64,000 nt of DNA, taken from the NCBI GenBank assembly GCA_963825595.1, contig CAWGUE010000022.1, positions 108,475 to 172,474 on the forward strand, read 5' to 3'. The notes under the pieces were generated by a model that saw only the letters and a program-made list of their open reading frames with translations, did no database searches and was not told where the DNA came from. The position numbers and the translations under genes were made by a program. Shown here piece by piece: positions 36,603 through 46,080 of this stretch. Origin of the DNA: JARFQH01 sp963825595 (GTDB taxonomy: Bacteria; Desulfobacterota; Desulfobacteria; Desulfobacterales; SG8-13). The stretch's first letter is position 1, and every line of letters begins with the position of its first letter.

Positions 36603-37838
36603 CTATTCATTACAGGTTACCCAAATTTCCGGTATCGACGAAAGATCCTGAAACTCAGGTGCGCGACTGACATCATTGGTAGACATCGCCGGGCCGCGGA
36701 ACAGGACATCGTTTCCATTGATCGTTATCATGCCCCCTTGACTTGACGCCTCTGGATAACGCATCGCTTTCGCATCATCCATAACCCGTGACATCTCCTC
36801 ACTAGATGCCTCCATCACCTCGTTAAATTTGTCTTGCGGCAAGGTGTTCCACATTTCCTTGTTATATTTTTTCTGATGCGCGGCCAGTTTTTTGTTTTGG
36901 TATGCCTCGACAACGTCACGAAGCTGTTTGCGCACTTCGAATGGCGAGAGCCCGCGTTGTTCGGCCGACAATTCACCCAGCAGCAGGTCAAGTTCGTGAA
37001 AATAACCTGCAGACCCCCCTTCAGGCCCCACACCGTGACTTTTGGTCAGCAGGACAATCGCCGGGCGGCCACGGAAGGTTCCGGTTGCAGTGGCTTCGAA
37101 GTCCACCATCAAGTTACCGGTTCGGTACGCCGTGGTCGTGCAATGTCCGGTCTCGAACTCATGGGTTTCGTCATCCAGGTTTAAAGTCAAGACATTGACA
37201 GGCGTTTTTGGTCGCGGCCTGGATGGTTTATCATAATATATGGCCTCGGCGCCACAACTGAGACTGAAGGTCAGGGGCACCTTTTTTCTATCGGACGCGG
37301 CGACGACCCCCTTCCAGTTCAGAGTTTTCCCGTCGAAATCAAATGCAGCCTTTTCTGAAGTGTAGGTATCATACCTGTTTGATTTGTGGGAAAATTGGAC
37401 GGAACTCTGCATTTTCGTGCCGTCGCTGTACACCCGCAATTCACCGTCGTCCTTACCCGGTGCCTGACGCGCATGAACGTTAAAAATACCCGCGTTGCGA
37501 TCTTTGACTTCACATTTTTGCAACTTGAGCTCATACTGCTTGCCTTCCATCTCAACCTGAGCGGTGCCATAACCGACAGTTGCGGCTTCAAACTCCTGTT
37601 GTGCCGCATTCAACTTAGAGGCTTTTTTCTGGGCCTCCATCTCCGATATGTTTTTGAAAATGTTTTCCATTTGTTGCAATTGTTCCGGGTCCATGCCTGA
37701 CTTCTTCATCATCTCCATGGCCTGGTTCAATTCCTGTTGTTCAGCGGTCGTTCCCGCTTCTTGCGCTTGAACATAACTTATAAAGCCCATCAAAATTAAG
37801 AAATATATTGTCAGCGAGAGTCTATGTGCCATTCTCAT
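36603..37838 (-). CDS. Secreted protein of unknown function, 411 residues
   Basis: Signal peptide (LSLTIYFLILMGFISYVQAQ, cut after AQA) followed by a helical Gln/Met-rich segment (ELNQAMEMMKKSGMDPEQLQ), a beta-rich middle part with ELKLQKCEVKDRNAGIF and a long charged C-terminal part. The middle resembles no family I know; a coiled coil lies near 40-75. Near its end ITINGNDVLFRGP is seen. It follows the lipoprotein on the same strand (transcribed before it) with 53 bases between, so the two may form one transcript. Confidence 0.6.
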   Translation of the reverse strand: MRMAHRLSLTIYFLILMGFISYVQAQEAGTTAEQQELNQAMEMMKKSGMDPEQLQQMENIFKNISEMEAQKKASKLNAAQQEFEAATVGYGTAQVEMEGKQYELKLQKCEVKDRNAGIFNVHARQAPGKDDGELRVYSDGTKMQSSVQFSHKSNRYDTYTSEKAAFDFDGKTLNWKGVVAASDRKKVPLTFSLSCGAEAIYYDKPSRPRPKTPVNVLTLNLDDETHEFETGHCTTTAYRTGNLMVDFEATATGTFRGRPAIVLLTKSHGVGPEGGSAGYFHELDLLLGELSAEQRGLSPFEVRKQLRDVVEAYQNKKLAAHQKKYNKEMWNTLPQDKFNEVMEASSEEMSRVMDDAKAMRYPEASSQGGMITINGNDVLFRGPAMSTNDVSRAPEFQDLSSIPEIWVTCNE

Positions 37839-38294
37839 TTGTATTTCCTTTCATGCTTTATGAGCTATATTGGCTATCTGCACGAAAGCCTCGTATTTTT
37901 AATTAAAAATGGATATCTCTATTATATTCTAAATTGAGCGATGTTTGAGTTGCGCTGCACCCATCTGTTGCCCATCACGGGCCTGTTCCATTCCTCAACA
38001 TCGCCATGGGCAGGCCAGCGATTGGTGTAGGCCCTCGATGAGCAAGGTCTCAGCACATCGCTCCCCCAAAAATCGCTCAACTCAGGTCATTCTAACGTAT
38101 TAACATCAGCCATGTTGTCAAGAATTTTCCTTTTGCCCTCGATGTGAAGGTGCATTACCATAGCAATGGCGTTGGAATAATCGCCGCGAACCTTTTGGCT
38201 ATTTACCTGAAAATCATCGATGTCCGGCAAGTCTCATCTCAGGCCGTATCGCAGTAATTGACAAATATTGTCTGTCTTTTAAAGGAAACCTAAA
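37839..38294. other. Divergent intergenic region with an inverted repeat
   Basis: 456 bases between two divergent genes. TTGAGCGAT near 37935 and its inverse ATCGCTCAA near 38074 enclose about 130 bases of more GC-rich text that is unlike the A/T-rich flanks and may be a small inserted element. No coding frame is supported. The ribosome site AAAGGAAACCTAAA for the next gene ends it. Confidence 0.45.
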
Positions 38295-39122
38295 ATGTCC
38301 AAAATAAAATATGTTTTTATGTGTATTCTTATTCTTACGGGTGCGTGTTCATTCGGATCAAAATCAACGGATGGGAAATCTTTTGATAACGATCGAACAG
38401 AAAAAAAGATTTCAAACAGTATTGGAATGGAATTCGTTTATGTGCCGCCGGGAACTTTTTTAAGAGGAAGCCCCCCCGGCGAACCGGGCCGGAAGAGTGA
38501 TGAAAGGCAGCAGCGGGTTACTTTAACCAACGGTTTTTACATGCAGACGACGGAAGTGACTCAAGGGCAATGGAAAACGGTCATGGGGGTTTTGCCGCTC
38601 CACCTCAGAAGGTGTGGTGACGATTGTCCGGTGGAGCGCGTTTCCTGGAACGATGCGCAAAAATTTATACATAGATTGAATAAACTCGATGGTGCCCGCA
38701 ATTACCGACTTCCGACCGAGGCGGAATGGGAATATGTCGCCAGAGCCGGAAGCAAGACAGCCTTTGCAAATGGTGATATATCCATACTCGATTGCGGTGT
38801 TGATTCAGCCTTGAACGAAATCGGATGGTACTGTGGCAATTCAAATGTTTTTCCCCACCATCCTGTTGCGCAAAAGAAACCAAATACGTGGGGACTGTAT
38901 GACATGCACGGCAGCGTGGCGGAGTGGTGTGCAGATATGTATGGTGACTATCCGCCAGGGACTGTCACTGACCCCATCGGCCCATCCGATGGTACGGAAC
39001 GTGTGCTGCGGGGCGGCGGATCCGCCGATGACGCCAGGGGCTGTCGATCAGCCAATCGCACCAGTCTTAGGCCTGACATTATACTCGACTATATCGGATT
39101 CCGCCTGGTGCGTTCACCTTAG
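38295..39122 (+). CDS. FGE-sulfatase-domain (SUMF1-like) lipoprotein
   Basis: A 275-residue lipoprotein with lipobox LILTGACS. The formylglycine-generating-enzyme fold is complete: SIGMEFVYVPPGTFLRGSPP, MQTTEVTQGQWKTVMG, CPVERVSWNDAQKFIHRLNK, YRLPTEAEWEYVARAG, WGLYDMHGSVAEWCADMYGD and YIGFRLVRS. The cysteine pair that FGE uses for catalysis is not present at GGGSADDARGCRSANRTSLR (one cysteine only), so it is probably a binding or structural relative and not a true FGE. A second member is at 59629-60351. Confidence 0.87.
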   Translation: MSKIKYVFMCILILTGACSFGSKSTDGKSFDNDRTEKKISNSIGMEFVYVPPGTFLRGSPPGEPGRKSDERQQRVTLTNGFYMQTTEVTQGQWKTVMGVLPLHLRRCGDDCPVERVSWNDAQKFIHRLNKLDGARNYRLPTEAEWEYVARAGSKTAFANGDISILDCGVDSALNEIGWYCGNSNVFPHHPVAQKKPNTWGLYDMHGSVAEWCADMYGDYPPGTVTDPIGPSDGTERVLRGGGSADDARGCRSANRTSLRPDIILDYIGFRLVRSP

Positions 39123-39133
39123 TTTTTAATGTA

Positions 39134-40261
39134 ATGGATTCCATCCGCAAAATAATCCACATCGACATGGATGCCTTCTACGCCTCCGTCGAGCAGCGCG
39201 ATTGCCCGGCACTGAAGGGAAAACCCGTCATCGTGGGGGGCAATCCCTCCTCGAGGGGCGTCGTTGCCGCTTGCTCGTATGAAGCACGAAAATTCGGCAT
39301 TCACTCAGCCATGGCATCAGCCACAGCACACAGGCTGTGCCCCAAAGCGGTATTTATCAGGCCGAGGTTTGATGTTTATCGATCCGTGTCAGCACAGATA
39401 AGGGAAATTTTCTGTGAATTTACCGACCTTGTGGAGCCGTTGTCCCTGGATGAGGCTTTCCTCGATGTGACCGAAAATCATAAAGGAATGAATTCGGCGA
39501 CCCTCATCGCGCGGGAGATAAAGAAGAAAATTTACCAACGGACGGATAAACTCACGGCTTCGGCGGGGGTGTCCTTCAACAAGTTTCTGGCCAAGGTGGC
39601 CTCCGATTTCAACAAGCCGGACGGGATAACGGTAATTCCGCCGGAGGCGGCCGACGAATTTATCAATAAACTGCCCGTAAGGAAATTCTTTGGGGTCGGC
39701 AAAGTCACCGAAGAGAAGATGCTGAGCCTCGGGATTAAGACCGGTGCCGACCTGAAAATATATGATAAGCGACATTTATTGACGCTGTTCGGAAAAGCCG
39801 GCGGCTATTATTACGACATTGCCCACGGCATGGATGACCGGCCGGTGCAGCCCAACAGGATCAGGAAATCCATCGGAAAAGAAACGACCCTGCCGGAGGA
39901 CATTGACGACCTCGATCAGATGGTCGAAATTCTCGAGGACCTGTCCTTCAAAGTCGAGAACTCATTGAATAAGCGTGAGGCAAAAGGTCGGACGGTCACT
40001 CTTAAAATCAAATATTTCGATTTTAAAAGCATCACCCGTAGTATGACCGTTGAGAATCCGGTCGAGAACGTGTCCGATATAATGAGGTATGTAAAATCGC
40101 TGCTTCAAAAAACAGAAGCGGGTAAAAAGAAAGTCAGGCTATTGGGGATATCGATATCCAATTTCGAGGGACAGGCGTCTTGCATCGATAGCTGTGGACA
40201 GTTACTTTTGCCTTTTAGGTTTCCGCAAAATCCAGTGATACGAAACGGGGAAGATTTCTAA
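39134..40261 (+). CDS. dinB: DNA polymerase IV (Y-family translesion polymerase)
   Basis: A 375-residue Y-family polymerase that copies past damaged bases. Palm motifs: IHIDMDAFYASVEQRDCPAL (first metal-binding Asp near 10) and VEPLSLDEAFLDVTENHKG (Asp-Glu pair near 105). The steric-gate region, thumb with KFFGVGKVTEEKMLSLGIKT (helix-hairpin-helix) and the little finger (IRKSIGKETTLPEDIDDLDQ) follow. Length is normal, lacking a clear C-terminal clamp-binding motif. It starts 11 bases after the SUMF1-like gene, so co-transcription is likely. LexA boxes are not visible upstream. Confidence 0.95.
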   Translation: MDSIRKIIHIDMDAFYASVEQRDCPALKGKPVIVGGNPSSRGVVAACSYEARKFGIHSAMASATAHRLCPKAVFIRPRFDVYRSVSAQIREIFCEFTDLVEPLSLDEAFLDVTENHKGMNSATLIAREIKKKIYQRTDKLTASAGVSFNKFLAKVASDFNKPDGITVIPPEAADEFINKLPVRKFFGVGKVTEEKMLSLGIKTGADLKIYDKRHLLTLFGKAGGYYYDIAHGMDDRPVQPNRIRKSIGKETTLPEDIDDLDQMVEILEDLSFKVENSLNKREAKGRTVTLKIKYFDFKSITRSMTVENPVENVSDIMRYVKSLLQKTEAGKKKVRLLGISISNFEGQASCIDSCGQLLLPFRFPQNPVIRNGEDF

Positions 40262-40289
40262 GCCCTTATGCATTCATCGTCTACCTTTT

Positions 40290-40659
40290 TTATCCCCCTG
40301 CGATCTTAACCTTATATCCTTGTGCCGTTAAAAACCCCTTTATCGTCTCCCGGTGATCCCCCTGGATCACGATGACCCCATCCTTGACTGAGCCCCCGGT
40401 CCCGCAATGGCTGCTTTATTTGTTTTGCAAGAGCCTTAAGGCTGTTTTCATCGAGTTCGAATCCGAACACAGCCGTGACTGTTTTTCCTTTCCGGCCTTT
40501 GGTTTCGCGCCGGATGCGGATGATGCCATCCGGTTTGAAGAGCGGCTTGGGCTGAGCTTTTTTCCCTTTCCCATTGCAGGTGCAGTCCGATGCCGGTTTC
40601 CGGCATTTGGGGCAGATACGTCCATTTTCGGTCGAATATACGAGTCGGGTGTTTTTCAT
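40290..40659 (-). pseudogene. SUI1/YciH-family translation factor with one frameshift
   Basis: Reading left from the ATG at 40659: a zinc-like N-terminus (ICPKCRKPASDCTCNGKGKK), then the SUI1 domain IIRIRRETKGRKGKTVTAVF and SLKALAKQIKQ. At about 40410 one base must shift; the next frame reads CGTGGSVKDGVIVIQGDHRE and TIKGFLTAQGYKVKIAGG to TAA at 40290, the exact end of YciH/SUI1 proteins. These assist start-codon choice on the ribosome. Every other position looks normal, so a sequencing error is likely. Confidence 0.88.
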
Positions 40660-40757
40660 ATAACAACAATAATAGTATTCTATCTAATATCAATATGTGG
40701 ATAATGCCGCAAAGAGTAGGGGATGTGAAAAACGATTGGTGAGAAAGGATTCTCAAC

Positions 40758-41528
40758 TCAATATTCGCATTCATATTTTTCGTTGAACTGATCGACCACC
40801 GTCAGTAAATCCTGTGGCAGCTTTTTCCTGACTTCCGCGACGATATCCGCCGGAACCTTTTTGTAATAGGCCTGGGCAATCCCGCCGGCAATGCAGGCCA
40901 TGGTATCGGCATCCCCGCCAAGCGATATGGCGTTTTTGATTGTCGTCACGTAATCTTCGGCGTCGAGAAATGCAATGATAGATTCGGGCACGGACCCCTG
41001 GCAGGAAACATCGAACCGATAAATCGGGCGGATATCTTCCACCTTGCGACGAAGGTCATACGCGAATCGGTCTTCGATCTGCCTGCGTATTTTTTCTTTG
41101 TCTTCCCCCTGCCGGGCCAATAAAATGGCCAGGGCCGTTGCCTGGGCGCCCTTGATTCCCTCCGGGTGATTGTGGGTCACCTCGGCCGACTGTTTGGCGT
41201 GTGCCAGCACTTCGTCGACCGTGTCGCAGGCGAACCCCACGGGAGACACCCGCATGGCCGAGCCATTCCCGAAGCTGTTGTAGGGGTTGTTTTCCCACGA
41301 CCACATCCATTTTCTGAACGATCCGCCGTAGGGGAGCGAGTGATATTTCTGGGCATAAGACTTGATCACGTCGGCCATGTCGGCCCTGGTCAGGATCGCA
41401 TCGGCCACTGCAACGGTCAACACCGTGTCATCCGTAAAGGCCGACACCAACAGGTCGAAATTCTTGTGTTTTATCGGATGGGCCTCGTAGCGCGATCCGA
41501 TCATGTCTCCGGCAATGGCACCGATCAT
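40758..41528 (-). CDS. ADP-ribosylglycohydrolase family protein (DraG-like)
   Basis: A 256-residue all-helical hydrolase that removes ADP-ribose from proteins or other targets. Metal-binding motifs: GAIAGDMIGSRYEAHP at the start, SAFTDDTVLTVAVADAI (T-D-D), and SLGGDADTMACIAGGIAQAY (G-G-D-A-D-T) near residue 210. Also GNGSAMRVSPVG as in DraG. Complete length. It lies between SUI1 and the second lipoprotein on the same strand; no nitrogenase genes are in the window, so DraG's nitrogenase role is not implied. Confidence 0.9.
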   Translation of the reverse strand: MIGAIAGDMIGSRYEAHPIKHKNFDLLVSAFTDDTVLTVAVADAILTRADMADVIKSYAQKYHSLPYGGSFRKWMWSWENNPYNSFGNGSAMRVSPVGFACDTVDEVLAHAKQSAEVTHNHPEGIKGAQATALAILLARQGEDKEKIRRQIEDRFAYDLRRKVEDIRPIYRFDVSCQGSVPESIIAFLDAEDYVTTIKNAISLGGDADTMACIAGGIAQAYYKKVPADIVAEVRKKLPQDLLTVVDQFNEKYECEY

Positions 41529-41564
41529 GGTTTAGAAAACTCCACGCTGATCTGTTTCGCTAGT

Positions 41565-42149
41565 TTAACTCTTTGGATCAACAAGACCATTCATTAAGTC
41601 GGATATTTCTGTTTCATGCTTGCCAAACAAATCCTCAGATGTTCCCGCAGTGACGCTCACGCCGCCGGATTTATTCGTTAATACATAATTTATGCTTATA
41701 AATGGTTTGGAATCAGCTTCTACACGCGCTTTGATATATAAAATGTCATTCCCATTCACATTTCTTATTTCTTTGTCTATTATTTGTCCTCCTTGAAGTT
41801 TTATCCACTTTGCATAGTGCTTAAAGGATTCCCCGTATGGCATGTCATCAGAAGTCTCTTGGATTGAAACAAAGACGTCATTTGAGGCGTTAGATAAAAG
41901 TGTGTTGCTTTGGCTTGATTCTTCCTCCGCGTTCTTGCCCATTGAATCTTTTTTAGCATGGATTTCCCATTGTCTATCGTTGAACCACAATTCAAACTCT
42001 ACATTATTTCCTTTAATGACCTGGTTTGACGTTTGCGGCTTTTCATATCTGATATCCGATTTTTCTATCGTAATTTTAGAGTTTGAATCCGAACAACCGG
42101 CAATGCCGAAAATAAGAAAAAATGACGTCATGTATATGAGTTTTGACAT
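41565..42149 (-). CDS. Lipoprotein, paralogue 2
   Basis: A 194-residue lipoprotein (MSKLIYMTSFFLIFGIAGCS) that is the close relative of 35968-36549: shared text includes KPQTSNQVIKG, IDKEIRNVNGNDILYIKA and SGGVSVTAGTSEDLFGKHE. The two copies enclose 5 kb with the SUMF1-like protein, dinB, SUI1 and the DraG-like gene. Function unknown; most variable in the middle third. Confidence 0.75.
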   Translation of the reverse strand: MSKLIYMTSFFLIFGIAGCSDSNSKITIEKSDIRYEKPQTSNQVIKGNNVEFELWFNDRQWEIHAKKDSMGKNAEEESSQSNTLLSNASNDVFVSIQETSDDMPYGESFKHYAKWIKLQGGQIIDKEIRNVNGNDILYIKARVEADSKPFISINYVLTNKSGGVSVTAGTSEDLFGKHETEISDLMNGLVDPKS

Positions 42150-42490
42150 TGTTGAGTCACTCTCCGAGTTTTTTAATAGAAGTTATTGGCCACAGACCCA
42201 CACTGATGAACTACAGATAGGCATCTTACGTTTCCTTCGGCGTCGGGTGATAATATTATCGTTTACCCTAAGACGTAGGCCAGTGTACCCCAAATGCTTG
42301 GCCAAGTCATCCAGTTTGATGACGATCAAATCCAAACAGAAATTAGCTGAACCGGTTTGCCGCACATGCGAAGAGAACCCGGACAAGCCGCTGGTTGCCG
42401 AAACCGATCAGGTAAGAAACGGGGGATAAGTAAGGTCTATTCTGTGCGAGCTGATGGGTTTGTTTTCGCCTCTCAATAAGGATGAGTTTG
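42150..42490. other. Intergenic stretch
   Basis: 341 bases between the lipoprotein start and the truncated GntR gene. The first 20 bases match the leader of the other lipoprotein gene. No gene supported. Confidence 0.4.
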
Positions 42491-42952
42491 TTATTGATGG
42501 ACACATTCCAGCCGTGGATGCATCCTGAATCCGGCGCGAACTCTATTTTTAAGAGGAAGTTTATGGTCTTGGCTTAATATTTCAGGTGAATCGGGGGAAT
42601 GAGAAAATCTTTGAAAATTATCGAGAAATATTTTGTTCGTCCAAGCTAAATGTTCCTTCATTTTTTGCCTCGCTCCATCAGCGTCTTTTTCTTCGATTGC
42701 CTTAAATATTGAAACGTGTTGCTGGGTAATAATGGATAAATTATTTTTGGTATTCGCAAAGCCTTCGATAATCGGCTGAATGAACTCTTTTGTAAAATCG
42801 AAAATGTTCATAAGGACGTGAATGCGAAAAAAGTTGTGAGACGCTCTGGCAATGGCACAGTGGAACGCCTGATCACGCTCCCAGGAAAAATGAAAAATCC
42901 CCTTTTGAGATGGATTATTACCAAAGCAGATTACGGCGTTAGTAAAAAACAA
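42491..42952 (-). pseudogene. FCD domain of a GntR-family regulator, HTH domain lost
   Basis: ERDQAFHCAIARASHNFFRI, IITQQHVSIFKAIEEKDADG and ARQKMKEHLAWTNKIFLDNF are the ligand-binding FCD helices of FadR/GntR regulators, with the metal-binding histidines kept. The winged-helix DNA-binding domain that should precede it is absent; upstream sequence is unrelated and no ribosome site precedes 42952. The tail after IFLDNF is also not family-like. It looks like a truncated remnant. Confidence 0.75.
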
Positions 42953-43062
42953 GAAAATATTTTATTCCATTTTGGTGATTGCAGCTATTCAAATACTCGT
43001 TTATTCTGTAATTTACTTTGGCTAAATCCAAATGCAAGCACGGTTATAGAAATGTATCGATG

Positions 43063-43473
43063 TCATGCATCCTGCCCTTTCTTTTCGTCTGCCTCGAAAA
43101 TGAGCGCCGCACCGTTGTTGCAATATCGCTTGCCGGTCGGTTGCGGTCCGTCTTCGAATACATGGCCGTGGTGGCCCCCACAGACAGCGCAATGGTATTC
43201 GATGCGCGAGCGAAAAAGCTTTGAATCTTTTTTGGTTTCGAAAACCCCGGGCAATGTTTCGAAAAAACTGGGCCATCCAGTACCACTGTCAAATTTCATG
43301 TTTGCTGAAAAAAGCGGCGTACCACAGCCTGCGCATTTGTAGACTCCCCTGTCTTTTTTCTCGTGTAGCGCACTTGTAAATGCACGTTCGGTCCCTTCTT
43401 TGCGCAGGATACGGTATTGCTCCGGTGTCAGCCGCTGGCGCCATTCATCTTCGGTAAGCTCAATTTTTTTCAT
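43063..43473 (-). CDS. msrB: Peptide-methionine (R)-S-oxide reductase
   Basis: A 136-residue MsrB, which repairs methionine-R-sulfoxide in proteins using thioredoxin. It shows LTPEQYRILRKEGTERAFTS, the zinc cysteines CAGC and CAVCGGHHGHVFEDG, SGTGWPSFFETLPG, and the catalytic cysteine in TGKRYCNNGAALIF (normal Cys, not Sec). No resolving cysteine is evident in the usual N-terminal place. No signal peptide, so cytosolic. It stands alone. Confidence 0.95.
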   Translation of the reverse strand: MKKIELTEDEWRQRLTPEQYRILRKEGTERAFTSALHEKKDRGVYKCAGCGTPLFSANMKFDSGTGWPSFFETLPGVFETKKDSKLFRSRIEYHCAVCGGHHGHVFEDGPQPTGKRYCNNGAALIFEADEKKGQDA

Positions 43474-43722
43474 CGTCCCTCGTTTCTTTTTTGGAATCCT
43501 ACGATAGAGCTTGGCAGTAAAAGCCGGAAAGAATTATCCGTCAAGAAAAAGCATCTGCCTGATTACATAAATTGCAACATTACCAGTTAGCAACAGTTTT
43601 CAAACCAGCCACAACATAATGTCTTTGAAGGATGAATATATTCATTAAATGTGCGGACTGCAAAACCAACCGCTGCTATTCAAAAACACAAAATCTACAG
43701 CCGGCAGTGAGGGGACTTTTCT

Positions 43723-44788
43723 ATGAACCACAAAGCGAACCGCCCATATGCAACCCATCAGGCCCGCTGGAACGCTGTTGTTCAGCGCGATCATGAGGCT
43801 GACGGTGTATTCTTCTACGGGGTGTTGACCACACTCGTTTACTGTCGACCGAACTGTTCATCCAGGCGGCCGAATCATGAAAATGTGTGTTATTTTGATA
43901 GCTGGGCGCAAGCCGAGCAAGCCGGGTTTCAGACCCTGCAAGAAGTGCAACCCCCGTTGGGGTGCGAATGCCGACAAGCATGCTGAAACGATCGTCAAGG
44001 CCTGCAGAATCATGGACAACGCTGAAGAACATATCCCATTAAAAAATCTGGCGGCACAGTTGGGCCTGAGCGCCTTCCATTTCCAGCGTCTTTTTAAGAA
44101 AGCAACGGGTATAACACCCAAACAATATGCCATGCAAAAAAGGATAAAGCGGGTTAAATCCGGGTTAAAAAGAGGTGCGCCTGTTATGGATGCGATATTC
44201 GAGGCAGGCTATACATCAAGCAGTCGTTTTTATGAAAGCGCCAACACAAATCTCGGCATGAAGCCTTCAGAATACCGCACAGGCGCAGCAGGAATCCATA
44301 TCAAGTTTTCGGTTGTGAAATCCGATCTTGGTTGGGTTCTGATCGCCGCCACTGAGAACGGAATATGCACCATAGATATGGGAGACAGCCCTGATTTTCT
44401 AAAAGCCCGGCTACATGAAAATTTCCCAAAGGCTCTCATCCAAGAAAATGATGTCGCTTTGAGTCACTGTGTAAAACAGATTCTTACCCATCTCGAAAAT
44501 CCACGCCGAAGATTGAATCTACCCCTGGATATCCAGGGCACAGCATTTCAGCGTCAGGTCTGGCAGGCGCTGCGCGAGATTCCAATAGGCTCAACAGCCA
44601 GTTATGCTGAAATTGCGGAGAAGCTCGGTAAACCCAACGCGGCTCGAGCGGTGGCCGGGGCGTGTGCGTCCAACAAAATAGCCCTCGCCATTCCATGCCA
44701 CAGGGTGTTGAGAAAAAACGGTGAACTGGGCGGTTACCGCTGGGGCGTTGAAAGAAAGCGTATTGTCTTAGACAGGGAGGCTGGTTGA
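43723..44788 (+). pseudogene. ada: Ada bifunctional alkyltransferase/regulator with one frameshift
   Basis: Adaptive-response protein. First frame: ARWNAVVQRDHEADGVFFYG, VYCRPNCSSRRPNHENVCYF (the methyl-accepting zinc cysteine near residue 39). At 43928-43931 the run GGGTTTCAGA needs one base less; the next frame gives RPCKKCNPRWGANADKHAET (the other two zinc cysteines), the AraC helix-turn-helix (AAQLGLSAFHFQRLFKKATG) and the O6-methylguanine transferase domain with IALAIPCHRVLRKNGELGGY. All functional residues are present. The shift sits in a T run, so a sequencing error is plausible; otherwise DNA repair and self-activation are uncoupled. Confidence 0.9.
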
Positions 44789-44878
44789 TCTGATCCGGGA
44801 GAACTATACGATATAATTCATATTTACGGAGTCAATAAGTGAAACACCGAACACGTCTCTTCATCAGATTGTGAACAC

Positions 44879-46075
44879 ATGGCAGGCCATTCTTATTATC
44901 GTCTACAATTTATCGTCTTTGCGCTGGTATCTGCCGCGTTCACAAACATCTACGTCACTCAGCCCATATTGCCGGTTCTGCAAAGCGAGTTTTCGGCCGA
45001 TATGGTGCTGGTATCTTTCAGTGTGTCTGCCGTCATTTTCGGAATCGCCGTATCCAATCTGCCTTTCGGTTATTTGGCCGATCGATGGCCTATACAGCCG
45101 ATAATTATGACCGGTGGCGTTCTGGTGGCCGCTGGCGGCCTGGTTTGCGCGCTGACAAATGACCTTTGGGTTTTAATCGGTGCACGTTTCCTCCAGGGCG
45201 TCTTCATTCCACCCCTGACAACCTGCATTGCGGCCTATCTTGCAAAAACACTTCCGGTCGCACGCCTCAATGTCGTGATGGGTTCTTATGTATCGGCAAC
45301 AGTGCTCGGGGGATTGTGCGGTCGCTTGATCGGCGGCTGGATTCATTCACCATTGCATTGGCGCTTTGCTTTTGTGTCTGCGTCAACACTCACCCTTATG
45401 GCGACATTCATTGCCGTGCGGGGATTACCAAGGGCATCGAGAGAAACCGCACGACAGTATAACGCCATCGGTTTTTTTGAGTTATTGATGCGCTGGGACT
45501 TATTGCGTACATATCTCTGCGCTGCAGGCAGTTTCGCGATTTTCTCATCGGTCTTCAATTATTTGCCTTATCGGCTCGGTGCAGCGCCTTTTGGATTTTC
45601 CACCGAAATGACGACCCTGCTTTACCTTGTGTATGTCGTTGGGATCTTTATCGGACCAACAGCCGGTCGAATCAGTAACCGCTTCGGCAGTGGAAACACC
45701 CTTCTTATCGGGAGTTTCGTTTTGGGAGGGGCATTGGCCCTTATCCTGTTACCTTCTTTAACTGCCGTTACACTGGGGCTTCTGGGCATTTGCGCCGGAT
45801 TTTTCACTATCCATGCCGCTGCGGTGGGTTCTCTCAACCGCAAACTTTCGAGCGGGCAAGGACGTGCAAACGCTATTTACGTGCTGTTTTACTATCTGGG
45901 GGGCTGGCTTGGAATTACAGGTTCAGGATTTGCATACAAACAAGGCGGCTGGAGTGCGCTGATATATATTTCCATGTTGCTCTTGATCATTCCGTTAAGC
46001 GCAGGTATTGGTGAGCGCTATAGCCGTCAGCCACATGAAAGCGATACCCATAAATCATCCAAGCCTGTACCTTAA
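44879..46075 (+). CDS. MFS transporter (YnfM-like)
   Basis: A 398-residue major facilitator with 12 helices, e.g. LQFIVFALVSAAFTNIYVTQ, LVSFSVSAVIFGIAVSNLPF, TTLLYLVYVVGIFIGPTAG. The loop-2 motif appears as GYLADRWPIQPIIMTG, and helix 5 has the exporter-like AYVSATVLGG-type text. It resembles the YnfM/arabinose-efflux group of drug exporters. Full length; substrate unknown. The aldo-keto reductase remnant follows directly. Confidence 0.9.
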   Translation: MAGHSYYRLQFIVFALVSAAFTNIYVTQPILPVLQSEFSADMVLVSFSVSAVIFGIAVSNLPFGYLADRWPIQPIIMTGGVLVAAGGLVCALTNDLWVLIGARFLQGVFIPPLTTCIAAYLAKTLPVARLNVVMGSYVSATVLGGLCGRLIGGWIHSPLHWRFAFVSASTLTLMATFIAVRGLPRASRETARQYNAIGFFELLMRWDLLRTYLCAAGSFAIFSSVFNYLPYRLGAAPFGFSTEMTTLLYLVYVVGIFIGPTAGRISNRFGSGNTLLIGSFVLGGALALILLPSLTAVTLGLLGICAGFFTIHAAAVGSLNRKLSSGQGRANAIYVLFYYLGGWLGITGSGFAYKQGGWSALIYISMLLLIIPLSAGIGERYSRQPHESDTHKSSKPVP

Positions 46076-46080
46076 ATTTA

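Noticed and set aside
40758..41528. Nitrogenase-regulating DraG
   Set aside because: The family motif is present but no nitrogenase or DraT gene is in the window, so only the broad hydrolase family is called.
43063..43473. msrB considered as a selenoprotein
   Set aside because: The catalytic position is a normal cysteine codon and the frame is uninterrupted.
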